Origin: Kocuria carniphila
Lineage (GTDB): Bacteria; Actinomycetota; Actinomycetes; Actinomycetales; Micrococcaceae
Reading direction: 5' to 3'
Assembly: GCF_004136555.1 (NCBI RefSeq)
Contig: NZ_NOIT01000010.1
Coordinates: forward strand, 62,001-126,000
Length of the DNA: 64,000 nt
The position numbers and the translations under genes were made by a program. The notes under the pieces were generated by a model. That model made no database searches. It saw nothing but the letters and a program-made list of their open reading frames with translations, and was not told the origin of the DNA. Below, piece after piece: positions 36,397 through 44,974 of the stretch; the first letter of the stretch is position 1; each line of letters opens with the position of its first letter.

Positions 36397-36451
36397 AACT
36401 GTCCACTGGTACACCAATTTTTAGGGGTATGTGCCTCCCGGAAAACGTTCG

Positions 36452-37537
36452 TCAGTGCACGAGTTCTCGTTGCTTCTCGGCCTCTAGGGCGCGGACGACG
36501 CCGCGCGCCGCCGTCCTGCCCGCACGCGTCGCTCCCAGCGTGGAGGCTGACGAGCCGTAGCCCACCAGGAACACACGTGGATCCGCATCCACGCGCACAC
36601 CTTCCGTGCGGATACCACCTCCATGCTCGCGGAGATGCAGCGGTCCCAGGTGATCGATCGACGCACGGAAGCCGGTGGCCCACAACACCGCATCGGTGTG
36701 TACCTCTTGCCCCGAAGCCAGCAGTACTCCGTCCGGGGTCAGTGCGGTCATGGGGCCAGCCGACACCAAGATCCCCTGATCAATCCCCCGCTGATGCTGC
36801 GGAGTCAACGGCAGACCGGTTACTGACACCACGCTCTTGGGTGGCAACCCGGCGCTGGTTCGTTCGCGCACCCGCCGCTCCACATCACGACCCCATTCGG
36901 AGTCGAAGGAACGCGGCTCGAACACGGGTTCGCGGCGGGTTACCCACGTAGTCGTTGCCCCGGCCTCATTGAGTTGCAATAAGAACTGCACGGCCGACGT
37001 ACCGCCACCGACAACCACCACGTGCTGTCCGGCAAATTCTGACGCGGACCAGAAATCCCGCGTATGCAGTTGCCGACCTCGGAACTCGGCACGACCCGGG
37101 TACCACGGCCAAAACGGCTTGTCCCACGTACCGGTTGCGTTGATGAGGTACCGCGTGCGGAAGGTGCCGGCATAAGTGTGAACGAGCAGAGCGGCGTCGT
37201 CGGCATCGCTGTCCGAATCCACGGAAGAAACCCGGGCCGGGCGAATGACCGGCAGTGAAAAGCGCGCCTCGTACTCCCCGTAGTACCGGGTGACCACGGA
37301 CGATGCCGGTTCGGTCGGGTCCGGCGTACCCAACGGGAGACCCGGCAGGTCATGGATCCCGTGGGCGGTGCCGAACGTGAGGGAGGGCCATCGGTGCCGC
37401 CACGCGCCGCCGGGACCGGGGTTGGCGTCGAGCACCACGAAGTCCTCGTGCGGACGCAACCCGGCCTTGACCAGGTGATAGGCAGCGGACAGACCCGCCT
37501 GCCCGGCACCGATGACCACAACCTCTAGCGTGCTCAT
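36452..37537 (-). CDS. Flavin-containing monooxygenase-like NAD(P)/FAD oxidoreductase
   Basis: 361 residues from the ATG at 37537, which overlaps the stop of the upstream luciferase-like gene by four bases. FAD loop VVVIGAGQAGLSAAYHL at about residues 6-22, NADP loop VVVVGGGTSAVQFL at about residues 165-178, and a late ATGF motif (LWATGFRAS) typical of flavin monooxygenases. Related proteins are often annotated as CzcO-like or Baeyer-Villiger-type oxidoreductases. Overlap with a flavin-dependent monooxygenase suggests a shared oxidation pathway; substrate unknown. Confidence 0.85.
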   Translation of the reverse strand: MSTLEVVVIGAGQAGLSAAYHLVKAGLRPHEDFVVLDANPGPGGAWRHRWPSLTFGTAHGIHDLPGLPLGTPDPTEPASSVVTRYYGEYEARFSLPVIRPARVSSVDSDSDADDAALLVHTYAGTFRTRYLINATGTWDKPFWPWYPGRAEFRGRQLHTRDFWSASEFAGQHVVVVGGGTSAVQFLLQLNEAGATTTWVTRREPVFEPRSFDSEWGRDVERRVRERTSAGLPPKSVVSVTGLPLTPQHQRGIDQGILVSAGPMTALTPDGVLLASGQEVHTDAVLWATGFRASIDHLGPLHLREHGGGIRTEGVRVDADPRVFLVGYGSSASTLGATRAGRTAARGVVRALEAEKQRELVH

Positions 37538-38565
37538 TCGGACAGCATGTCTTTCACGAGCGGGGCGACCTTGGTGCCGTAAAGCTCGATGCTCTTCGTG
37601 ATGTTCTCGTGGGACAGCGGACCGGTGCTGACCTTGAGATCGAAGCGGGAGGCACCCAGGGACTTGATGCCCGCGGCAATCTTGCGCGCCACGGTCTCCG
37701 GAGAGCCCACGGCCATGGAACCCTGCTTGACCTCGTTCTCGAAGGAATCTCGCGTGGGCGCGGGCCAACCGCGCTCTGCGCCGATGCGGCTGGTCGAGAT
37801 GACGTACGGCTTGAAGAACTCTTCCATGGCCTGTTCGTCGGTTTCCGCCACGTAGCCGTAGGAGTGGTAGCCCACGGGGTTGCTCTCGGTGTGACCGAAC
37901 TCGGCGAGCGCGCGGCGGTAGAGGTCAGCGAACGGCGCGAAGCCGTCCACCGGGCCGCCGATGATCGCGAGCATGAGCGGGATGTCGTAGTGGGCCGCGC
38001 GCACCACAGACTGGGGGCTGCCACCCACGGCGATCCACGACTTGAGCAGGCCGTGCTCGACGGGCGGATAGAGGGTCACGTCGTTCAGGTTCTGGGTGTG
38101 CTTACCGACCCACGACACGGGTTGCTCGGCGCGCAGCTTGACGAACAGGGCGAGCTTCTCCTCGAAGAGTTCCTCGTAGTCCTCCAACTCGTAGCCGAAC
38201 AGCGGGAAGGACTCGGTGAAGGAGCCGCGACCTAAGATCACTTCAGCGCGTCCGTGGGACAGCGCATCCAACGTGGCGAAGCGCTCGTACACGCGCACGG
38301 GATCATCGGAGCTGAGGACTGTCACGGCAGAACCCAGGTGGATGTTCTCGGTGCGGGCGGCAATCGCGGCGAGCACCATTTCCGGTGAGGACACGGCGAA
38401 GTCATCGCGGTGGTGCTCTCCCAGGCCGATGAAGTTCAGTCCCACCTGATCGGCGAGCACGCCTTCCTCAACCACATTGCGCACCACCTGAGCGTGCGAC
38501 AGTGGGTTCTCCTGGGCGTCCCAGGTGACGTCCCCGAAAGTGTCAATGCCAAGTTCAACAGTCAT
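37534..38565 (-). CDS. LLM-class (luciferase-like) flavin-dependent oxidoreductase
   Basis: 343 residues from the ATG at 38565 (an ORF extension to 38616 lacks family sequence). Luciferase-like monooxygenase fold with FIGLGEHHRDDFAVSSPEM near residues 46-64, GSAVTVLSSDDPVRVYE and GRAEVILGRGSF, as in the Atu2307/SP_0267 group. It likely needs reduced flavin from a separate reductase. It overlaps the downstream FMO-like gene, so the two are cotranslated. Confidence 0.88.
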   Translation of the reverse strand: MTVELGIDTFGDVTWDAQENPLSHAQVVRNVVEEGVLADQVGLNFIGLGEHHRDDFAVSSPEMVLAAIAARTENIHLGSAVTVLSSDDPVRVYERFATLDALSHGRAEVILGRGSFTESFPLFGYELEDYEELFEEKLALFVKLRAEQPVSWVGKHTQNLNDVTLYPPVEHGLLKSWIAVGGSPQSVVRAAHYDIPLMLAIIGGPVDGFAPFADLYRRALAEFGHTESNPVGYHSYGYVAETDEQAMEEFFKPYVISTSRIGAERGWPAPTRDSFENEVKQGSMAVGSPETVARKIAAGIKSLGASRFDLKVSTGPLSHENITKSIELYGTKVAPLVKDMLSE

Positions 38566-38884
38566 GCCAAGGGAACACTGTGGACACGTCAAGTATTCCG
38601 GTGCGCGCTGACCCACTCCCCGGCGTGACCCACACGACTGTTACGATCAAGAGGATGTCTTCACAGCACCCTCACACCCCCGCGGCCTTCGAGCCGATCT
38701 TTTGGGTGCTCCCCATTTCTCTGGGGACCAACGGGCAGGTTTCTTCGTGGGGCGCCAATCAGGCCGGTGCTCCGCCGTCATACGCGCTCGCGTCACCACT
38801 GGCCTGAGTTCGTCCGCCACCTTGCGAGGACGACGCGAAACTTCTGGCCCGCCCATATTCTGATGCCCGGACCAAGGTGGTTTC
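38566..38884. other. Intergenic region upstream of the Mrp operon
   Basis: About 319 bases between the divergent luciferase-like gene and mrpA. It must hold the Mrp promoter. A 50-codon plus-strand frame (38655-38807) exists but has a poor ribosome-binding arrangement and no recognisable sequence, so I leave it uncalled. I see no riboswitch-like structure. Confidence 0.4.
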
Positions 38885-41839
38885 TTGCTACTCACATGTT
38901 TGGTTATCGCGCTCCTCACCTGCTTCGTCTCGCCCCTGATCACTAAATTCCTGGGCCGCAATGCAGGCTGGGTTCTCGCGCTGCCGCTTCTCGGCGCGGC
39001 TGTACTTGCCGTATCCGCATTCGCCGACGCCGCTCGCTCCGGTTCCGCGGACTCCTCCGGTTCCCCGGTGGTCCAGCAATGGGTTCCGTGGATGCCCACC
39101 GTGGACGTGGGACTGGGTCTCCGCATGGACGGCCTGGCCCTGGTGTTCACGCTGTTGGTGCTGGTCATCGGCGCGCTGATCATGGTCTATTCGACCCGCT
39201 ATCTGGAGCCCGTCGGCAAGCACGGCACGTTCTACTTACTCATGACGGGCTTCGCTGCGGCCATGCTGGCTCTGGTGCTCGCCGATGATCTGATCGTGCT
39301 CTACGTCGCGTGGGAAGCCACCACGCTCTGTTCCTTCTTTCTGATCGCCCGCTCCGGAGCCGGGGCCCGCGAACCAGCAATCCGCACCCTGCTGGTCACG
39401 GTGGCCGGTGGTCTGCTGCTGTTGGCCGCGGTGACCGTGATGATCATTGCGACGGGAACCACCCGGTTGAGCGACATCCTGGTCGACCCCGTGTGGTCCG
39501 CCAACGGAGCGCTGACCACCGCGGTGGCCGTGCTGATCGCCATGGCCGCGTTCACCAAGTCCGCGCAGTTCCCGTTCCAGGCCTGGTTGCCGGACTCGAT
39601 GGTCGCCATTACCCCGGTCTCCGCCTATCTGCACGCCGCGGCCATGGTGAAGGCCGGCATCTACCTGCTGTTGCGCTTCTCCCCCGTGTTCGCGGATGTC
39701 TCCGTGTGGAACGTCATGCTCGTGACTGCAGGTCTGATCACCGCGTTGTTCGGCGCGATCGCGGCCCTGCGCCGTTATGACCTCAAGGAACTGCTCGCCT
39801 ACTCGACCATGAGTCAGCTGGGCCTGTTGGTCACGATGATCGGCATCGGTACGCCCGAAGCGCTCAAGGCGGCAGTCATTCACACGATTGCCCACGCCCT
39901 GTTCAAGTCGGCACTGTTCATGTTCGTCGGGGTGATCGACCACAGCGCCCACACCCGGGACGTGCGCGAGCTCGCTCACATGAAGCTGCGGATGCCCGTG
40001 ACGGCCACGGCCATGGGACTCGCCGCAGCCTCCATGGCTGGCGTTCCGTTGTTGCTCGGGTTCGTGAGCAAGGAAACAATGCTCAAGGCCTTCCTCGACG
40101 CACCCGGTCCAGCGTGGGTCCCGTGGGTCGTGACGGCTGCCGCCGCGGTGGCATCGATCTTCACGTTCGCGTACTCGGCACGACTCGTGCTGGGCGCGTT
40201 CGGTGGCCGTGCGGACCGCTCGGAGGATTCCGACGACGTGGTCCGCGAAGCCTCCCCCGCGTTCTGGGGTGCCCCGGTGCTGGGCGCCACGGCCGGACTG
40301 GTGCTGGGCGTGACCCCGTTCCTGCTGGACAAACTCGTCACCGTGGGTGCAACGGCGTCCGCGGGAGAAGAAGTGGAAGCACACTTCGCCCTGTGGCACG
40401 GCCTGGTCCCCGAGTTATTCGTCTCCTTGACCGTCATCGCCATCGGAACCATGCTGGTGCTCGCCCGCCACCGGGTGCACCATGCGATGGCACCCTACGA
40501 CTTCCCGATCTCCGGACTGGACGTCGTGGACACCGCGAGGGAGCAGACGATCCGTTTCGGCGGTGTCGTCGGCGGTTGGACCGGAAGTATTGCCCCGCGC
40601 AGGCACCTGAGTATCCCCGCCGTGGCGTTGATCGTGATCGCAGCTCTTGCCGCGCTGACCATCGACGATCTGCCCGCCGTGGTGGGAGAACCCAGCGACC
40701 CGCTCGACTGGGTGCTCGTCGTACTCATTGCGTGCGGCGTGGTCGCCATGATGCAGGCCAAGACCCTGATCGCCGCGATTGTAGTCACCGGTGTGGTGGG
40801 CTTCGGAATGACCGTATGGTTCCTGCAACTTGGTGCCACCGACGTGGCCATTACCCAGCTGCTCGTGGAGATCCTGACCGTGTGCGTCATGGTCCTGCTG
40901 CTGCGTCGGCTGCCTACCACATTCGAGAAGACTCCGCCGCGCCAGCATGTGATTCCGCTGCTGGTTGCCGGTGGCGCCGGACTGGCCACCACCGTGGGTG
41001 TGTGGGCGCTGACCGGGCGACGAGAGATGTCCCCGGCCTCCGAGTACTTCCTGACCGAGGGTTACAACGAAACCGGCGGCACCAACCTGGTCAACACGAT
41101 CCTGGTCGACTTCCGTGCTCTGGATACCCTGGGCGAACTCACGGTGCTGGGCGTTGCCGGCATTACGATTGCCGCCCTACTGCGAGCGCGCAAGCCCAGC
41201 CCGGAACGCTCCGCCAACATTCAGGACCATTCCCCGCTGATCGATGCGCGGGACAACACCGTGTTCGTGCGCACCGCGGCCAAGCTGATGGCGCCGATCA
41301 TCGTGGCCGGTTCGCTCATCCTGTTGCTGCGCGGTCACTACGAACCCGGCGGCGGCTTCATTGCCGCGCTGGTGGGTGGCGCGGGCTTCGCGTTGGCCTA
41401 CCTGGCGGCCCCTTCTGACCGCTCGGCCCGTGTGCAGATGCCGTACCTGCTGCTCATCGGACTGGGCGTGGCCGTGGGTGTGGGAACCGGCTTCCTGGGC
41501 TACCTCGACGGATCGTTCCTGCGGCCGTTGCACCCGGAGGTTTTCGGCTTCCAGGCCACCACCGCCCTCGTGTTCGACGTGGGCGTGTACCTGGCCGTGA
41601 TCGGCGTGATCCTGGCGTCCTTCAACCTGCTGGGCCGGCCGCCAAAGCGCGGCGGTCAACCCCTGGTGGGTGGTTCCGATCCCGGAGCGCCCACGCATGA
41701 ATCAGACGTTTCGGACGCCCCCACCGACCGTGAGAAGCGCGCGGAGGGTGAGTCGGCGGCGTCGGGCTCGACCTCGAGCGAGCACTCCCGCGACCACGCC
41801 AACAACCCCGAGGAATCGGACGAGGTGAACGCACGATGA
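38885..41839 (+). CDS. mrpA: Na+/H+ antiporter Mrp subunit A, fused with MrpB-like domain
   Basis: Largest subunit of the multi-subunit Mrp (Mnh) cation/proton antiporter. 984 residues from a TTG at 38885 (AAGGTGG five bases upstream). The NuoL-like proton-channel core covers about residues 1-500, with the Lys-containing FTKSAQFPFQAWLPDSM and HAAAMVKAGIYLLLRF motifs. A DUF4040/NuoJ-like part (about 590-680) follows, and an MnhB domain (about 790-930, RGHYEPGGGFIAALVGGAGF) that is a separate gene in Bacillus but fused here. The last 50 residues are a charged tail. It overlaps mrpC by four bases. Confidence 0.95.
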   Translation: MLLTCLVIALLTCFVSPLITKFLGRNAGWVLALPLLGAAVLAVSAFADAARSGSADSSGSPVVQQWVPWMPTVDVGLGLRMDGLALVFTLLVLVIGALIMVYSTRYLEPVGKHGTFYLLMTGFAAAMLALVLADDLIVLYVAWEATTLCSFFLIARSGAGAREPAIRTLLVTVAGGLLLLAAVTVMIIATGTTRLSDILVDPVWSANGALTTAVAVLIAMAAFTKSAQFPFQAWLPDSMVAITPVSAYLHAAAMVKAGIYLLLRFSPVFADVSVWNVMLVTAGLITALFGAIAALRRYDLKELLAYSTMSQLGLLVTMIGIGTPEALKAAVIHTIAHALFKSALFMFVGVIDHSAHTRDVRELAHMKLRMPVTATAMGLAAASMAGVPLLLGFVSKETMLKAFLDAPGPAWVPWVVTAAAAVASIFTFAYSARLVLGAFGGRADRSEDSDDVVREASPAFWGAPVLGATAGLVLGVTPFLLDKLVTVGATASAGEEVEAHFALWHGLVPELFVSLTVIAIGTMLVLARHRVHHAMAPYDFPISGLDVVDTAREQTIRFGGVVGGWTGSIAPRRHLSIPAVALIVIAALAALTIDDLPAVVGEPSDPLDWVLVVLIACGVVAMMQAKTLIAAIVVTGVVGFGMTVWFLQLGATDVAITQLLVEILTVCVMVLLLRRLPTTFEKTPPRQHVIPLLVAGGAGLATTVGVWALTGRREMSPASEYFLTEGYNETGGTNLVNTILVDFRALDTLGELTVLGVAGITIAALLRARKPSPERSANIQDHSPLIDARDNTVFVRTAAKLMAPIIVAGSLILLLRGHYEPGGGFIAALVGGAGFALAYLAAPSDRSARVQMPYLLLIGLGVAVGVGTGFLGYLDGSFLRPLHPEVFGFQATTALVFDVGVYLAVIGVILASFNLLGRPPKRGGQPLVGGSDPGAPTHESDVSDAPTDREKRAEGESAASGSTSSEHSRDHANNPEESDEVNAR

Positions 41840-42162
41840 CCGTTGCCATTACCGCCGGCCTGCTCGTCTTCGGGGCCGTGTACTTGATGATGAAGCGCGA
41901 AATGCTGCGCGTGATCCTGGGATTCATCCTGCTGGGTCACGCGGGCAACATCGTGCTCATGGCCGCCGGCGGGACATCTCGCCGTGACCTGCCGTACGGC
42001 TCCCCCGAGGACCTCTCAACCATTGCCGATCCGCTGCCCCAGGCGTTCGTGCTGACCGCGATCGTGATTGCCTTCTCCATCACGATCGTCATGTTGGTGC
42101 TCGCGGTGACGGGCAACGATGACGATGATACGGCCGCGGCTGCCAAGGAGGTGCAAGAGTGA
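41836..42162 (+). CDS. mrpC: Na+/H+ antiporter Mrp subunit C
   Basis: NuoK-like membrane subunit. 108 residues with three helices; GHAGNIVLMAAGG and DPLPQAFVLTAIVIAFSITI are characteristic of MnhC. The ATG at 41836 overlaps the mrpA stop and the gene overlaps mrpD by four bases, so translation is coupled along the operon. Confidence 0.95.
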   Translation: MTVAITAGLLVFGAVYLMMKREMLRVILGFILLGHAGNIVLMAAGGTSRRDLPYGSPEDLSTIADPLPQAFVLTAIVIAFSITIVMLVLAVTGNDDDDTAAAAKEVQE

Positions 42163-43880
42163 GCGCCGCCCTTCTCCCCCTGTTCGTCGCGGTCCCGCTG
42201 ATGATGGCCGCACTGTTGGTCATCGTGGGCGACCGTCGGGTGGTCCACGCCGTGGGTCTGCTGGGCACCATGATCACCGCGGTGGGTGCCGCCGTACTGC
42301 TGATCCTCGAGTTCCGCTCCGGTGGTGCCATCGCCCACGGCATCAGTTCGTGGCCGTTCGGCATTGCCATCCCGTTCGTCGCGGACATGTTCACCGCGCT
42401 CATGCTCGTGGTGACCGGGCTGCTCACCATCGTGTGCTCGTGGTTCGCGATCGCCTCCGGGCGTGCGGCTAACGTGTACTTCGCCCCGCTCGTTCTGGTG
42501 CTCACCGCTGGCGTGAACGGTGCCCTGCTGACCGCGGATTTGTTCAACCTGTTCGTGTTCATCGAGGTCATGCTGTTGCCCTCGTACGGGCTGTTCGTGC
42601 TGGCCGCCCGGCACAAGGGCACGCTGCAGCAAGTGGCCGGCGCGCGCCTGTACGTGACGCTGAACCTGCTGACCTCCACTGTGTTCCTGATCGGCGTGGG
42701 CTTCATCTACGGCACCGCGGGCACCGTGAACATGGGTGAGCTGGCCGGGCTTGCGAAAACCGACCCCACGGTGGCCATTTCCGGCGCCGTCTGCCTGTTC
42801 GCTCTCGCGATCAAGGCGTCCGTGGTTCCCGTGCACGGTTGGCTCGCCGCCGCCTACCCCGCGACCTCCCCCGCTATCACCGCCCTGTTTTCGGGCTTGC
42901 ACACCAAGGTCGCCATTTACGGCATCTACCGCATGTACGCCGTGGTCTTCGACGGCGATTCCCGCTGGCTCTGGATCGGCGTGACACTGTTCTGCCTGAC
43001 CATGGTCATTGGCGTGCTCGGCGCGGTCGGCGAGAAAACCACCCGCTCCATCCTCGCGTTCCACATGATCAGCCAGATCGGATACATCCTGCTGGGCGTC
43101 GCTCTGTTCACCCTGGCCGGACTGACCGCGGGCATCTTCTACCTGCTGCACCACATGATCGTGAAGGCCTCGCTGTTCCTGTCCACCGGCGCGGTCGAGG
43201 TCCGCTACGGCACGGGCGAGATTGGCAAACTGTCCGGGATAGCCAAACGCGAGCCGGTCATTGCGGTCGCGTTCTTCATCGCGGCCCTCTCGCTCGCCGG
43301 GTTGCCGCCGTTCTCGGGTTTCGTCGCCAAGTTCACGTTGATCCTGGCCTCGGTCAAGGCGGGGCAGATCGCAGCGGTCGTGGTCATGCTCCTGGTCAGT
43401 CTGGTCACCTTGCTGTCCATGCTCAAGATCTGGAACGGCGTGTTCTGGGGAGATTCCAAGTCCTCGGAGAAGGTCTCGACATCCAACGCCGACGACGACG
43501 CTCCCGCGACTTCCCCCGCCGACGGGAACCTTCCGGAGGCCTCGCCTACCGGCACGGCTGCGGCTGCGGCATCGACCTCGGGCAGGAAGCAATCCGTGGC
43601 GGAGCCCGCATCGGCCGCCCAATCTTCGGGTGGGGTGGCCACCAAGGAGGCTCCCACGGCGTCGGCAACTCGGGCGGATCCGGAAACCAAGGCGTCGTCG
43701 GCGACGACCGTGGCCGAGCGTCCGCGAATCGGCATGGCGCTGGCCGGGCCTGCCGTGTTCACCGCGGCGATCACGCTGGGGCTGGGCTTGGGCGCTGAGT
43801 TACTGCTGGGACTGTCCGCAACCGCGGCAGAAGGATTACTCGACACCACGGCATACGTACAGGCGGTGATGGGTTCATGA
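42159..43880 (+). CDS. mrpD: Na+/H+ antiporter Mrp subunit D with a long low-complexity insertion
   Basis: NuoN/NuoM-like proton-channel subunit. 573 residues, some 70-80 longer than usual. The channel core is normal through about residue 430 (VMLLPSYGLFVLAARHKGTL, KASVVPVHGWLAAAYPATSP, HHMIVKASLFLSTGAVE). An Ala/Ser/Thr/Pro/Asp-rich stretch of about 100 residues (about 430-530) then precedes a final transmembrane helix (ALAGPAVFTAAITLGLGLGA). GTG start at 42159. The insertion is in frame and followed by normal membrane sequence, so it is not a frameshift. Confidence 0.94.
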   Translation: MSAALLPLFVAVPLMMAALLVIVGDRRVVHAVGLLGTMITAVGAAVLLILEFRSGGAIAHGISSWPFGIAIPFVADMFTALMLVVTGLLTIVCSWFAIASGRAANVYFAPLVLVLTAGVNGALLTADLFNLFVFIEVMLLPSYGLFVLAARHKGTLQQVAGARLYVTLNLLTSTVFLIGVGFIYGTAGTVNMGELAGLAKTDPTVAISGAVCLFALAIKASVVPVHGWLAAAYPATSPAITALFSGLHTKVAIYGIYRMYAVVFDGDSRWLWIGVTLFCLTMVIGVLGAVGEKTTRSILAFHMISQIGYILLGVALFTLAGLTAGIFYLLHHMIVKASLFLSTGAVEVRYGTGEIGKLSGIAKREPVIAVAFFIAALSLAGLPPFSGFVAKFTLILASVKAGQIAAVVVMLLVSLVTLLSMLKIWNGVFWGDSKSSEKVSTSNADDDAPATSPADGNLPEASPTGTAAAAASTSGRKQSVAEPASAAQSSGGVATKEAPTASATRADPETKASSATTVAERPRIGMALAGPAVFTAAITLGLGLGAELLLGLSATAAEGLLDTTAYVQAVMGS

Positions 43881-44278
43881 GTTGGTTGACGTGGCCATTC
43901 AGATGCATCGGATTCTTCCTGTGGTTCGCCAAGGAAATGGTGACCTCGAGCGCTGCGGTGCTGAAGGACAACCTCACGCCCGGGCAGGACTCGACACCGG
44001 GTATCACCGCGTTCGACAGTCAGTGCCGCAATGACTACGAGATCACGCTGCTCGCGGCGCTCATCACGCTGACCCCGGGCACGCTCACGCTGGGGCTGAA
44101 CTCGGATTCGAAAGTGTCGCAGGCAGATGTGGCCGTATCATCTCCTGCCAAGACCGGACCGCTGACGATCTACGTGCACGGCCTGTACTCGGGCAGCGCG
44201 GACGCCACTCGTGAGGAACTGCGTGACATGGAAACCCGGATGCTGCGCGGGATCCGCAGGGAAGGAGCGCCCTCATGA
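43877..44278 (+). CDS. mrpE: Na+/H+ antiporter Mrp subunit E
   Basis: Short MnhE subunit, 133 residues (family members are commonly 155-170, so it is compact). N-terminal hydrophobic segment CIGFFLWFAKEMVTSSAAV, then ITLLAALITLTPGTLTLGL, a hallmark of MnhE, and a polar C-terminal domain. Overlaps both mrpD and mrpF by four bases. Confidence 0.93.
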   Translation: MSWLTWPFRCIGFFLWFAKEMVTSSAAVLKDNLTPGQDSTPGITAFDSQCRNDYEITLLAALITLTPGTLTLGLNSDSKVSQADVAVSSPAKTGPLTIYVHGLYSGSADATREELRDMETRMLRGIRREGAPS

Positions 44279-44532
44279 TCGGGGTGGATCTAGGAATTCT
44301 GATCATCGGCGTAGCGTGCCTGGGATCGGCCTACCGCATTCTCCGGGGGCCAACCCAAGCCGACCGAGCCGTTGCCGGTGACCTGTTGCTGTTCGGCTTC
44401 GTGGGACTCATCGCGTTGTTCGGTGTACGGATGGCTAATGAGTACACGTTCGACATCGTTCTGGTCGCCGCGCTCGTGGGCTTCCTGAGCGCGCTGTCCC
44501 TGGCCCGGGCACTGACAAGGGGGAAGCGCTGA
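44275..44532 (+). CDS. mrpF: Na+/H+ antiporter Mrp subunit F
   Basis: 85-residue three-helix MnhF subunit: ILIIGVACLGSAYRILRGPT, then ADRAVAGDLLLFGFVGLIAL and IVLVAALVGFLSALSLARAL. The RGPTxADRxVAxD pattern is the family signature. ATG at 44275 overlaps mrpE; the stop shares a base with the mrpG start. Confidence 0.95.
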   Translation: MIGVDLGILIIGVACLGSAYRILRGPTQADRAVAGDLLLFGFVGLIALFGVRMANEYTFDIVLVAALVGFLSALSLARALTRGKR

Positions 44533-44900
44533 TGGATCTGCTGACAATCATTGGAAACATCACCATCGTGATCGGCGCACTCGTGTTCGCGACCGCGGCA
44601 CTCGGTGTTCTGCGGTTCCCGGACGCGTACATGCGCGTCTCGGCGGTGGGTACGGCGGGAGGTGTGGGCATCGTGCTGCTCGTGGCCGGTGCGCTGGCGC
44701 TGCAACCGTCGATTCCGAACGTGGTGAAGGTGGTCCTGATCGTGGTCGTGCACTTGGCGTCGTCCGCGGTGGGCACCATGGCGATCGCCCGCGCCACGTA
44801 CATCACCCGCACTCCCCTGGAGCACTTCGAGTTCGACGAACTGGCGGAGGCCACCCCGGAGACGGATGCGGAAGAGGACGAACTTTCGGAACGCAGCTGA
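44532..44900 (+). CDS. mrpG: Na+/H+ antiporter Mrp subunit G
   Basis: 122-residue MnhG subunit with three helices: IVIGALVFATAALGVLRFPD (RFPDAYMRVSA motif), AGGVGIVLLVAGALALQ and VLIVVVHLASSAVGTMAIAR. The acidic C-terminus (about 30 residues) is cytoplasmic. Last gene of the operon; a strong terminator begins 20 bases after its stop. Confidence 0.95.
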   Translation: MDLLTIIGNITIVIGALVFATAALGVLRFPDAYMRVSAVGTAGGVGIVLLVAGALALQPSIPNVVKVVLIVVVHLASSAVGTMAIARATYITRTPLEHFEFDELAEATPETDAEEDELSERS

Positions 44901-44920
44901 CGGAGCGTAACCGTTGCGCC

Positions 44921-44964
44921 AAAGCGCCGTCCGGTGAATGAATGCATTCACCGGACGGCGCTTT
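44921..44964. terminator. Bidirectional terminator closing the Mrp operon
   Basis: Arms 44921-44940 and 44945-44964 are a perfect 20-bp inverted repeat with a four-base loop, flanked by AAA on the left and TTTT on the right. It serves mrpG on the plus strand and the convergent alcohol dehydrogenase on the minus strand (its stop is at 44975). Confidence 0.9.
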
Positions 44965-44974
44965 TCACTGAGGA

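Noticed and set aside
38655-38807. 50-codon plus-strand frame upstream of mrpA (begins MSSQHPHTPAAFEP)
   Set aside because: The purine run touches the ATG with no spacing, there is no recognisable sequence, and nothing else supports translation. A regulatory leader peptide cannot be excluded.
41937-43622. Minus-strand 561-codon frame opposite mrpC/mrpD
   Set aside because: The plus-strand genes overlap in operon fashion and are clear Mrp subunits; the minus frame is Gly/Arg/Glu/His-rich shadow sequence.
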